NCBI GenBank assembly: GCA_946184125.1
Contig: CAMHEL010000014.1
Location: forward strand, 1-43,679
Direction of reading: 5' to 3'
Origin: an uncultured Prevotellaceae bacterium
GTDB taxonomy: Bacteria; Bacteroidota; Bacteroidia; Bacteroidales; Bacteroidaceae
Length of the DNA: 43,679 bases
Shown here: positions 16,343-26,300 of the stretch, piece by piece
How the letters are laid out: every line of letters begins with the position of its first letter
Numbering within the stretch: position 1 is the first letter of the stretch
Notes under the pieces: model-generated
What the model saw: only the letters and a program-made list of their open reading frames with translations
Told to the model about the DNA's origin: nothing
The model's database searches: none
Program-made: the position numbers and the translations under genes

Positions 16343-17122
16343 ATGAGCACCATCATATACCCCTCGCCCATTTTCGGTCCGGTGCACAGCCGCCGCTTAG
16401 GTCTGTCGTTAGGCATCAACCTGATGCCGGGCGACGGCAAGATATGCACGTTCGACTGCCTCTACTGTGAGTGCGGTTTCAACAGCGACCACGTCGCACA
16501 CAGTCCACGCCCCACACGCCAGGAGGTGCGCGACGCGCTGCGCGCCACCCTCGAGCGCATGCAGGCCGAGGGCAAGACGCCCGACGTGCTGACCTTCGCC
16601 GGCAACGGCGAGCCTACCGCCCACCCCGACTTCGCCGCCATCATCGGCGACACGATAGCGCTGCGCGACGAGCTGGCACCCACCGCCAAGGTGTCGGTGC
16701 TGAGCAACGCCACCATGACGCACCGCCCCGACGTGCGCTCCGCCCTCATGCGCGTGGACAACAACATCCAGAAGCTCGACACCGTGAGCCCCGTCTACAT
16801 CCGCCATGCCGACCGCCCCTGCTCGCCCTCGTACGACGTGGACGCCATCGTTCGGCAGCTGGCCATCTTCGACGGCAACGTGGTGATTCAGACGATGTTC
16901 ATGCGCGGCATTGTCGACGGCTTCGACTTCGACAACACCGGCGCCACCTACGTGCAGCCCTGGCTCGAAGCCCTGCGCCGCATCCACCCCCGCGAGGTGA
17001 TGGTCTACACCATCGACCGCGAACCGCCCGAGCGCCGCCTGCAGAAAGCGCCGCGCGAGGTGCTCGACAGCATCCGCGACCGCGTCATCGCCATGGGCAT
17101 CCCCTGCACAGCATCCTACTAA
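16343..17122 (+). CDS. Radical SAM protein (COG0731-like)
   Basis: Protein of 259 residues with the radical SAM cluster motif C35-x3-C39-x2-C42 (CTFDCLYC) and the GNGEPT motif (87-92) that contacts SAM. The start PSPIFGPVHSRRLGLSLGINLMP is typical of the COG0731 group, distantly related to wyosine-synthesis enzymes, but no tRNA-binding extension is seen. The substrate is unknown. The gene is strongly GC-rich and is followed 32 bp later by the giant helicase, so the two may share a transcript. Confidence 0.85.
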   Translation: MSTIIYPSPIFGPVHSRRLGLSLGINLMPGDGKICTFDCLYCECGFNSDHVAHSPRPTRQEVRDALRATLERMQAEGKTPDVLTFAGNGEPTAHPDFAAIIGDTIALRDELAPTAKVSVLSNATMTHRPDVRSALMRVDNNIQKLDTVSPVYIRHADRPCSPSYDVDAIVRQLAIFDGNVVIQTMFMRGIVDGFDFDNTGATYVQPWLEALRRIHPREVMVYTIDREPPERRLQKAPREVLDSIRDRVIAMGIPCTASY

Positions 17123-17153
17123 CCCGTCATCACCGTTACATCCATATCAACCC

Positions 17154-20100
17154 ATGAAACAACAATTAGAACCGAGCAACATCAGACTCGAATACCTGTC
17201 GGACATCAACTACTCACTCAGTTCGTCAGGCTACAAATACATCAGGACCTTTGAACTCATCAACGACGACGACTGCGACTGGCACGACGTGGTGCTCACC
17301 CTCAGCAGCGAGCAGCTGCACCCCTCGGTGTGCCGCCTCGACATGGTGCCCATGGGGCAGTCGGTGGCGATAAGCGACCTGAGCATCAGCCCCAACATCG
17401 ACCAGCTGCGGGTGCTGACAGAGAGCATCAACTCGCAGTTCACCCTGCAAGTCACCATCGGCGGTGCTGAGGTCTTCTCCACGGCCTACCCCATCCGTCT
17501 GATGCCCTTCGACCACTGGCTGGGGAGTCTGAAGATGCCCGAAATCCTGGCATCGTTTGTGACGCCCAACGCCCCCTGCCTGGCTCAGGTGCGCCTCGAC
17601 GCCGCCGCCATCCTCGGCCGTCTGACAGGCAGCAACGCCCTCGACGACTACCAGACGCAGGACCCCAACCGCGTGCGCAAGATGATGGCATCGGTGTATG
17701 AGGCCCTCCACGACCAGGGACTGGTGTACATCACCCCGTCGCCCTCGTTTGAGACCAACGGGCAGCGCATCCGCCTGTGCGACAAGGTGCTCAGCGAGAA
17801 GCAAGGCACCTGCGCCGACCTCACGCTGCTGATGGCGTCGGTGCTCGAGGGCCTGGGGCTCCACCCGCTCATCATTTTGGCGAAGGGGCACATGTATCTC
17901 GGCTGCTGGCTCGAGGACAGGTACTACCCGCAGTTGTTCTGCGACGATGTGAGCTTCATCTCGAAGTCCATCGCCGACGGGGTGAGCGAGATGGCGGTGG
18001 TGGAGACCACGATGCTCACGGCGAAGGACGCCACCTTCGAGAAAGCGGTGAAGGCCGCCGAGGACCACATCCGCCTCACACCCGACGATTTCATCATGGC
18101 CATCGACGTCTTCCGCTGCAGGCAGTTCGGCATACGTCCGCTCCCCGGGAAGGAAGGCGAGGCGCAGGAACTTGAGGGTGCCGACACCGGCTCGGCATCG
18201 GGCACGGTGCGCGAGGTGAGGCAGTTCAACATCTCGAGCGAGGGCGGCCGCCCCGTGACGCGCCAGCAGATATGGGAGCGCAAACTTCTCGACTTCTCGC
18301 TCCGCAACAACCTGCTCAACATGCGCATCGGCAAGAACGTGGTGCCCTTCATCTCGTTCGACAGCCACCTGCTCGAGGACAAGCTTCAGAGCAAGACCGA
18401 CTTCCGCCTGCTCGGCCTGCCGGTGGACAAGAACGTGAAGGCCGATGCCGACGGCATCTTCCACTCGTCGGCCTACACCGAGCTACTGGGTCCCTTCGCC
18501 ACGGAAGGCGTGCGCAAGGACGAAATATACTCCTATCTCGACGACGATGACCTGCGCAATGCGCTGAAGGGCCTCTACCGCTCGTCGCGCACGGCACTGG
18601 AGGAGAACGGCGCCAACACGCTCTACCTCGTGCTGGGCCTGCTGAAATGGTATGAGACCGACGTGAGCGTGAAGCCCCGCTTCGCCCCGCTCATCCTGGA
18701 GCCCGTCGACCTCATCCGCAAGGGGAGCAACTACGTGCTCCGCCTCCGCGAAGACGAAATCACCTTCAACACCACCCTCCTGGAGATGATGCGCCAGCAG
18801 TATGAGGTGAACCTCGGCGCTGTGGTGCCCCTCCCCACCGATGCCTCGGGCGTGGATGTCATCCAGGTATACACCGCGGTGCGCAAGGCCATCAAGGAGC
18901 GCTCGCGCTGGGACGTGCTGGAAGAGACCTACCTGGGACTCTTTTCGTTCTCGAAGTTCGTGATGTGGAACGACATCCACAACAATGCCGAACTGATGCG
19001 TCAGAACCCCATCGTGGCCAGTCTGCTGCAGAACCAGCTGGTGGGCATCGAGCCCGCCACGGGCACCGACATCCGCCAGATAGACCACGCCATCGCCCCC
19101 GGCGACTATGCCATCCCCGTGGATGTCGACTCGTCGCAGCTGGAGGCCGTGGTGGAATCGGGCGAGGGCCGCAGTTTCATCCTCTATGGTCCTCCGGGCA
19201 CGGGCAAGAGCCAGACCATCACGAACATGATATCGAACGCGCTCTACCACAACCGCCGCGTGCTCTTCGTGGCCGAAAAGATGGCCGCCCTCGAGGTGGT
19301 GCAGAAGCGCCTGGCCAAGGTAGGCCTCGCCCCGTTCTGCCTGGAGATGCACTCGAACAAGATGACGAAGACCCACCTGCTGGGGCAGTTGGAATCGGCG
19401 CTCAACCTCACCCGCCTCAAGTCGCCCGAGGAATATGAGCGCGAGGCCGCCGCCCTCTACGAGCAGCGCCAGCACCTCATCAAATACGTCGACCTGCTGC
19501 ACACCAAGCAGCCGACCGGCCTGTCGCTCTACGACTACATCGCCCGTTACTCGTCGCTCGAGAGCGATGACGAGCTGGCGCCCACCGACGACTACCTGAA
19601 GGGGCTCACCGCAGAGCGCATCGAGCAGACGGTGGCGAGCATCGAGCAGCTCGGCGCGGTGTTCCGCCTGACGGGCCAGCCCGGCCAGAGCGTGCTCAGC
19701 GGGCTCTTCATCCATGAGACCGCCGACATCGAGACGCGCGTCAACGCCTTCCTCCGCCACCTGCTCGAAGTGCTTCCCAAGGCCATCGACACCCTCCGGG
19801 CGCTGGGCAGCGCCTGTGGCGGTCCGCTCCCCGAGACCTTCATCGGCTGCCATCAGGCCGACCAGCTCGTCCAGCTGCTGGCAGCCACGCCGGCCTTCAA
19901 CGCCGCCATCGCCCATGCCGCCACCACCCCCGACCAGCTCGGCTTCTGGAAGAAGCACATCAGCACCGGACAGGAGTTGGCCAAGGTGCGCGGCGCCCTC
20001 GCCAGCCTGTACCTGCCCGACATCGAGAAGGTCGACCTGGTGGGCCTGAAGCGCAGTTGGGCGGAAGCCAAAGACAAGTTTTTCCTTACCAGGCCCTTCG

Positions 20101-22916
20101 CCAAGAAGAGCGTGCTGAAGATGCTGCGCGGATACCGGGGCGACATCACCTACGACGACATCGACCCCCTCATCTCGCAACTCGAGAGCTACCACCGCCT
20201 GGCTGACGCCGTGGCGCAGAACCGCAGCGAAGCGCACAGAATATTCGGCGACCTGGCCGCCCCGGGCCGCGAGCAGTGGACAAAGATGGCCGACAGCCTC
20301 GCCAAAGCCCCCGACATCATCCGCCTGATGACCGCCATGGGTGTGGCAAGCGGTATCGGCACCCTCGACCAGCAGGCCGTGAGCCGCGTCGACATGAAAG
20401 CCATCCGCGAGCTCAACAGCCTGACAAGCGCGTCGGCCTCGTTCTGCACCATCGACCCACGCCTCACCCTGGGCGACATCATGCAGAAGGGCAACCGCTG
20501 GGTGCAGAGCCTCGCCATGCTGCGCAACTGGGCACAATGGTGCCTGCGCCGCAAGGAGCTCACGGCGGGCCACCTGAAGCCCGTCGTCGACTACATAGAG
20601 AGTGGCCACGACGAGCAGCAGGCGAGCCTCGCCATGCAGCGCGGCCTCTACCACCGGCTGGCGCTCAACGTGATAGACGGCAATGCCGACCTCCGCATCT
20701 TCAACGGCATCATCTTCGAGGACGCGATAGAGAAATACCGCAAGATAGCCAAGGACTTCCAGACGCTGACGAAGAAGGCCCTCTACTGCAAGTTGGCCGC
20801 CCGCGTGCCATCGCAGACCCTCGCAGCGGCAAGCAGTTCGGAAATCGGCAAGCTCAAGCGCTACATACAGTCGGGCGGGCGTGGCACCAGCATCCGCAAG
20901 ATTATCGATGAAATCCCCACGCTGCTGCCCAAGCTCTGCCCCTGCATGCTGATGAGCCCCATCTCCGTCGCCCAGTACATCGACCTCACACAGGACAAGT
21001 TCGACATCGTGGTGTTCGACGAGGCATCGCAGATGCCCACCAGCGAGGCAGTGGGCGCCATCGCCCGCGGCAAGGGCCTCATCGTGGTGGGCGACCCCCG
21101 CCAGATGCCCCCCACGAGTTTCTTCACCACCACGTCGGTCGACGAGAGCGAGGCCGACATCGACGACATGGAGAGCATCCTCGACGACTGCATCACCCTG
21201 TCGTTCCCGGAGCACTACCTGACATGGCACTACCGGAGCAAGCACGAGAGCCTCATCGCCTTCAGCAACTCGCAGTACTACGACGGCAAGCTCTTCACCT
21301 TCCCGTCGGTCGACGACCGCGCCTCGAAGGTGTCGTTCGTCCCCATCGAAGGCACCTACGACATGGGCAAGTCGCGCCGCAACCAGGCGGAGGCCGAGGC
21401 CATCGTGAAGGAGGTGATACGCCGCCTGCGCGACCCGGAGCTCTCGAAGCAAAGCATCGGCATCGTGTCGTTCAGCAAGGCGCAGCAGGACCTCATCGAG
21501 GACATCCTCGTCGAAGAGCTGAGCAAGGACTCGAAGCTGGAGGCGAAGGCCTACGACTGCGAGGAGCCCATCTTCGTGAAGAACCTGGAGAACGTGCAGG
21601 GCGACGAGCGCGACGTCATCCTCTTCTCGGTGGGCTACGGCCCCGACAAGAGCGGCAAGTTGTCGATGAACTTCGGTCCTCTGAACAACAACGGCGGTGA
21701 GCGGCGCCTGAATGTGGCGGTGAGCCGTGCCCGCTGCGAGATGATGGTGTTCTCGACGATGCAGCCCGAGCAAATCGACCTCAACCGCAGCCGCGCCCGT
21801 GGCGTGGAGGGTCTCAAGCGATTCCTCGAGTTCGCCAAGAGCGGGCGCATGCCCATCATGTCGGGGCAGATTGGCGAGGAGACCGACACCTCGGTCATCG
21901 ACGCCATCGCTGCGGAGATACGTGCCGCCGGCTACGAGGTGGACACCCTCGTGGGCCGCTCGCAGTTCAAGATTGACCTGGGCGTCATCGACCCCACCGA
22001 CCCCGCTCGCTACCTGCTCGGCATCATCTGCGACGGGCGCAACTACTACCGGACGCCGACCCAGCGCGACCGTGAGATTTGTCAGCCCGGCGTGCTGAAA
22101 GGACTGGGATGGAACCTCATGCGCGTGTGGTGCATCGACTGGTTCCTCAACCGTGCTGCCATCACCGACCGCATCACCGACACCATAGAGCAGCTCATCG
22201 AGGAGCGCAAGAACCCGAAGAGCACCAAGGCACCGGAGGAGGAGAAGGCACCGACGGTCACGACGAAGGCAGCGGGCAGCGGACAGACACAGGCACAGAG
22301 AAGCGGCGTGGCCGACATCCCCTTCAAAGTGGATGAAAGCGACATCATCGCGGAGGTGAGCAACGACAACGAGGTGCCTTACACCGAGGCCCAGATAGCC
22401 CCGCGCTACACCAATGCGCAGCCCAACGTGCTGCTGCTCATGCGCCGCAACGTGATGAGCGACATCAGCACCATCATCGAGACCGAGCAGCCCATCACCC
22501 TGGGCACCCTTCGCCGCCGCGTGATGGCCATCTACGGGCAGGCACGCACCTCGGACCGTCTGCAGGAGGCGCTGAACAAGGGCATGCAGCAGGCGTTCAT
22601 CGACCCGCTGTCGTCGCCCGACAACCCCACGCTGTGGACAAACGCACAGGCTGCGAAAAGCTACGACAAATACCGCAAGGCAAGTGGCCGCGCCGTAGAG
22701 GACATGCCGGTGGCTGAGATACGCAACGCGGCTCTGCTGACGGTCACGCAGCAACTGTCGCTGCCCGTCGACGACCTGGCGCGCTTCGTGGTGAAGGTGC
22801 TGGGATTCACCCGCCGCACACCAAAATTCGATGAGCTGTTCAACACCGCCATCGACAGCCTGGTGCGCGACCGCCTCATCCAAAAAGAAGGGGAGATGGT
22901 GAAGACTTTAGACTAA
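17154..22916 (+). CDS. Giant DUF4011/DUF3320-type SF1 helicase with nuclease-like domain
   Basis: Protein of 1920 residues. Order: a beta-rich N-terminal part; a transglutaminase-like segment around QGTCADLTLLMASVLEGLG with a later H (about 217-250); the DUF4011 opening RQIWERKLLDFSLRNNLLNM (about 370); an SF1 helicase with GPPGTGKS (679-686), DEAS (1289-1292), GDPRQMPPTSFF (about 1313), HYRS (1359), QGDERDV (about 1482) and NVAVSRAR (about 1520); a Vsr/DUF559-like fold (about 1587-1665) with QFKIDLGV and a C-terminal WNLMRVWCIDW; then a DUF3320-like tail. About 600 residues separate Walker A and B, a long helical insert. I recall a single-gene anti-phage system (Hhe) of DUF4011-helicase-Vsr type, so a defence role is plausible but unproven. 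Confidence 0.88.
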   Translation: MKQQLEPSNIRLEYLSDINYSLSSSGYKYIRTFELINDDDCDWHDVVLTLSSEQLHPSVCRLDMVPMGQSVAISDLSISPNIDQLRVLTESINSQFTLQVTIGGAEVFSTAYPIRLMPFDHWLGSLKMPEILASFVTPNAPCLAQVRLDAAAILGRLTGSNALDDYQTQDPNRVRKMMASVYEALHDQGLVYITPSPSFETNGQRIRLCDKVLSEKQGTCADLTLLMASVLEGLGLHPLIILAKGHMYLGCWLEDRYYPQLFCDDVSFISKSIADGVSEMAVVETTMLTAKDATFEKAVKAAEDHIRLTPDDFIMAIDVFRCRQFGIRPLPGKEGEAQELEGADTGSASGTVREVRQFNISSEGGRPVTRQQIWERKLLDFSLRNNLLNMRIGKNVVPFISFDSHLLEDKLQSKTDFRLLGLPVDKNVKADADGIFHSSAYTELLGPFATEGVRKDEIYSYLDDDDLRNALKGLYRSSRTALEENGANTLYLVLGLLKWYETDVSVKPRFAPLILEPVDLIRKGSNYVLRLREDEITFNTTLLEMMRQQYEVNLGAVVPLPTDASGVDVIQVYTAVRKAIKERSRWDVLEETYLGLFSFSKFVMWNDIHNNAELMRQNPIVASLLQNQLVGIEPATGTDIRQIDHAIAPGDYAIPVDVDSSQLEAVVESGEGRSFILYGPPGTGKSQTITNMISNALYHNRRVLFVAEKMAALEVVQKRLAKVGLAPFCLEMHSNKMTKTHLLGQLESALNLTRLKSPEEYEREAAALYEQRQHLIKYVDLLHTKQPTGLSLYDYIARYSSLESDDELAPTDDYLKGLTAERIEQTVASIEQLGAVFRLTGQPGQSVLSGLFIHETADIETRVNAFLRHLLEVLPKAIDTLRALGSACGGPLPETFIGCHQADQLVQLLAATPAFNAAIAHAATTPDQLGFWKKHISTGQELAKVRGALASLYLPDIEKVDLVGLKRSWAEAKDKFFLTRPFAKKSVLKMLRGYRGDITYDDIDPLISQLESYHRLADAVAQNRSEAHRIFGDLAAPGREQWTKMADSLAKAPDIIRLMTAMGVASGIGTLDQQAVSRVDMKAIRELNSLTSASASFCTIDPRLTLGDIMQKGNRWVQSLAMLRNWAQWCLRRKELTAGHLKPVVDYIESGHDEQQASLAMQRGLYHRLALNVIDGNADLRIFNGIIFEDAIEKYRKIAKDFQTLTKKALYCKLAARVPSQTLAAASSSEIGKLKRYIQSGGRGTSIRKIIDEIPTLLPKLCPCMLMSPISVAQYIDLTQDKFDIVVFDEASQMPTSEAVGAIARGKGLIVVGDPRQMPPTSFFTTTSVDESEADIDDMESILDDCITLSFPEHYLTWHYRSKHESLIAFSNSQYYDGKLFTFPSVDDRASKVSFVPIEGTYDMGKSRRNQAEAEAIVKEVIRRLRDPELSKQSIGIVSFSKAQQDLIEDILVEELSKDSKLEAKAYDCEEPIFVKNLENVQGDERDVILFSVGYGPDKSGKLSMNFGPLNNNGGERRLNVAVSRARCEMMVFSTMQPEQIDLNRSRARGVEGLKRFLEFAKSGRMPIMSGQIGEETDTSVIDAIAAEIRAAGYEVDTLVGRSQFKIDLGVIDPTDPARYLLGIICDGRNYYRTPTQRDREICQPGVLKGLGWNLMRVWCIDWFLNRAAITDRITDTIEQLIEERKNPKSTKAPEEEKAPTVTTKAAGSGQTQAQRSGVADIPFKVDESDIIAEVSNDNEVPYTEAQIAPRYTNAQPNVLLLMRRNVMSDISTIIETEQPITLGTLRRRVMAIYGQARTSDRLQEALNKGMQQAFIDPLSSPDNPTLWTNAQAAKSYDKYRKASGRAVEDMPVAEIRNAALLTVTQQLSLPVDDLARFVVKVLGFTRRTPKFDELFNTAIDSLVRDRLIQKEGEMVKTLD

Positions 22917-23160
22917 AGTCTATTCTTGGGAGTTTAGGAGTTTAGGAGTTTGGGAGTTTAGACATATGTTCGTTGGTTCCGGACCGATGGATTCGCCTAA
23001 AGCCTAGCGTCTAAAATCTAAAGCCTAAAGTCTAAGGTCTATTCTTGGGAGTTTAGGAGTTTAGTAGTTTGGGAGTTTAGACATATGTTCGTTGGTTCCG
23101 GACCGATGGATTCGCCTAAAGCCTAGCGTCTAAAGTCTAAAGCCTAAAGTCTACAATCAC
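22917..23160. repeat. Two tandem copies of a 119-bp composite repeat
   Basis: The unit starts with ATTCTTGGGAG at 22922 and again at 23041. Each contains GAGTTTAG octamers, ACATATGTTCGTTGGTTCC and TCTAAAG-type heptamers. It is the same family as 400-535, in the same orientation. It separates two convergent genes; no gene is seen. Confidence 0.8.
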
Positions 23161-23212
23161 AGGGGACAGGTTCTTGATGGAATTTGAGAATTCCGTCAAG
23201 AACCTGTCCCCT
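23161..23212. repeat. 52-bp palindromic element, copy 3
   Basis: The most perfect of the three copies: about 24 bp of stem (GGGGACAGGTTCTTGATGG pairing with its complement, one G-T type change) and a TGAG loop. It lies between the convergent helicase and BspA-like genes, where a symmetrical hairpin could end transcription from both sides, although no T-run follows. Confidence 0.75.
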
Positions 23213-23327
23213 TGATTGACCCCGTTGAATAATCTAATGACACCCAAAACCGCCTTTTTTTCTGGTCATACATTTTCGACACGATAACCTTTGTCGTGCT
23301 CGGAGATCACGACCTCCTACATAGGGG
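23213..23327. other. Spacer downstream of the BspA-like gene
   Basis: Nothing with a clear function. A weak inverted repeat, GGAG...CTCC, is seen around 23301-23317, but there is no convincing terminator. Confidence 0.4.
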
Positions 23328-26300
23328 TTAATTTCCCACAACGATTTTCACAATCATCATGATGTCGGAGATGTTGATGTCGTGGTCGCCGTTCATATCG
23401 GCATTCTCGGGATAGAAGCCGGCAGGACGTGCGCTCACCACGGCATTCACGGTCATCATCACGTCGGTGATGGTCACCATCATGTCGTGGTTGACATCGC
23501 CGAGGAGGATGTCCTTGTCGTAACTGAACCAACCGCTCTTCCACTGGAAGGCGCTGGCGGAGGTGTCGATGCTGCCGAAGTCGAAACTGTCGGGCACATT
23601 CAACTTACAGGGATTGGCCTCTGTACCCACGTAGGTGTAGGCGTCGTCGCTGATGCCGCTGAAGCCTAAGGAAAGGGTGAGGTTTGCCAGGGAAGAGCAG
23701 CCGTTCAGCATCCTCACGGTGTTGGTGACGTTGTCCATATTGAAACTGCTCAGGTCAAGAGAAGTGAGCGCCTTGCAATTATTGAACATATAGGACATAT
23801 CCCGAACCAGGCCTGTGCTGAAACCGCTCAGGTCAACACTTTGCAGACTGTTACACCCACTGAACATGTATTCCATTTCGGTCACCTTCGCGGTGTTGAA
23901 ACCGCTCAAGTCGATGGAGGTGAGTGCGGCGCAGTTCATGAACATGTAGCTCATGTTGGTCACGTTATCAGTGACAAAGCCACTCACATCAAGGTCCGTG
24001 AGCAAACTGCAGTTCAAGAACATGGACCTCATGCCCGTCACCTTGCTGGTGTCGAAAAGGGTGACATCAAGCGAGGTGAGTTTGCTGCAACTCTGGAACA
24101 TATTCATCATGTCCGTGACGTTCGATGTGTCGAAATGGCTCACATCGAGGCTTGTCAGACTCTCCATTCCAGCGAACAGGAAACGCATGCTTCTTACCTT
24201 GGAGGTGTTGAAATGAGTCACATCCAAGGTGGCGAGATTATTGCAACTCCAGAACATATAACCCATATTGGTCACCTCGTCGGTGTGGAGATACTCCAAG
24301 CCCTCTATCGTGGTCAATTGATTCATGACAAGCCAAGCGAACGTGCTGGTGGGTCGCACTGCATCAAAGGACGCGTCGAACACCACCTTGGTCACAGATG
24401 AGAAGCCATCGGCCACGTACCATCCCGGTAAGTTGGAACCTGTGTTCAATTCATAGACCGTACCCTCGCGGACATTCTTGCTGTTGTCGCTGTAGAAAGA
24501 GAGCGTCTTTCCGTCGGTGGACAGGATGACATACGGTTCGCTGAAGCGGTGGAACCAACCGCTCTTCCATTGGAACGCGCTGGCGGAGGTGTCGATGCTG
24601 CCAAAGTCGAAACTGTCGGGCACATAAAGTTCGCAGGGACTGGCCTCTGTACCCACGTCGGTGCAAGCGTTGGAGGAGAGACTGCTCAGAGAGGCTGGAA
24701 GAGTAAGTGATTCGAGGGAAGTGCAGTTGGTCATCATATTTCTGGTATCGGACAGACTCGATGTGTCGAGATGACTTAAATCAAGCGCTGTCAGGCTGGT
24801 GCAGTTGGCAAACATCAGTTCGAATGTGCGGCAGCTGCTGGTATTGAGTGGGCTCAAATCGACAGTAGTCAGACTGGTGCAACCATAGAACATGGCACCC
24901 ATGTCTGTCACCTTGGAGGTATCGAAGTGACTCATGTCGAGGCTTTTCAGGTTGGAACAGCCATAGAACATCCATCCTGTATAAGTACAACTGCTGGTGT
25001 CGAAATGGCTCAGGTCAATGCTGGTCAGACTATAGCATCCACTGAACATACTGTCCATATTGGTCACTTTCGACGTGTTGAGGTTCTCTATTCCCGTGAT
25101 GCTTTCCAATTTGGACATGCCGCAGAGCCACCGGTTGGTGGAGGTAGGAAGGAAATGGATGAAAGAGGGGTCGAAAACGACGTGAGTAACTTGACTGATG
25201 CTTGCATTGCCATACCATTCAGGCGTGGAGCCACCCACATTGAAGACCGTCCCCTCGCGCTGTCCTCTACTCGAGTCAAAATAGAAAGTAAGGGTTGTGT
25301 CGTTGAGTATAGCATAAGCTGTTTTTTCAGGATTTCCCCCAATATCGTTTACATCCTTCACATATTTCATCTGAACTCGGTTGCTGAAACGATCTATGCC
25401 GACATAGCCATTGTTCGCACCAAAATACAGTGGCGGATCACAGCAGAACACGATTTTGTTGTCGCCATTCTCTATGGCTTTGTCCAACAAGGTAAAGGTA
25501 TAGACTGTGCCGTCTTCAGCTGTACCTTGCTTGGTTTCACCGATTTCCATGTTGTCGTAGGCATCTACAAAACCGAAGACGCCGTCACCAATTTGAATAC
25601 TATACCAAGCCCAGCAAAAATTAAACTCTCCTATTTTGTTGGTGGCATCCTTTCCGCCATACACACTCATGTCAGCCCAAGACTGACCTTCGCTTCTGCC
25701 ATAGAACTGTCCTACCTTGAACACATTGGCCTTGAGTACGTTGTCTAAAGTGAGATGTTGTGTGGCATTGGTAAAGGAGCTCCTTGTCCCACTGGTACAA
25801 TCGGAAATGTCTTTTACATAGGTGAAATCGTTGATATACCTGAAACCTTCATCGTCAACCTCATCGCTTGGAGTGGTGCCGCCCATATTCACGGTCAGGC
25901 TTCCCGCAATATAGGTTATCTCATAGTTGTCGGCCTCGGCCCCACTGACGATGATGGCGTAGGTGCCAGGGGTGCTACTGACGGTGGCACTGCATGTGAT
26001 GGTGGGCTGGGTGGTCAGCACATTGGCGTTCTCGCTGTTCTTGAAGCCTTCATAATCAGCCTCGAAGGTCGGGATGGGGTCTCCCTGGGTGATGGTGTAA
26101 CTCTTGGCGGTGACGGTCAGCGGCGCCTTAGTGATGGTAAGCGTACCATCGACATAGGTAGCATTTGAGTTCGTCACACTGCCTTGTGAGACCGTGATGG
26201 GATAGGTTCCGACAGGCGAAGAGGAAGTCGCTGCACATGAAAGGGAAGGCGTTCCATTGAGTGTGGCGCCCTGAGAGGTGTATTCCAATGCAGGGATAGC

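Noticed and set aside
17226..18464. A 412-codon open frame on the minus strand
   Set aside because: Antisense shadow of the N-terminal part of the same helicase, with no motif or start signal.
18483..22883. A 1466-codon open frame antisense to the giant helicase
   Set aside because: It has no recognisable domain and is rich in His, Ala, Val and Leu as expected from the reverse of GC-rich coding DNA; the sense strand carries a full set of helicase motifs.
24927..25748. A 273-codon plus-strand frame opposite the BspA-like gene
   Set aside because: The opposite strand has continuous DUF285 repeats; this frame shows none.
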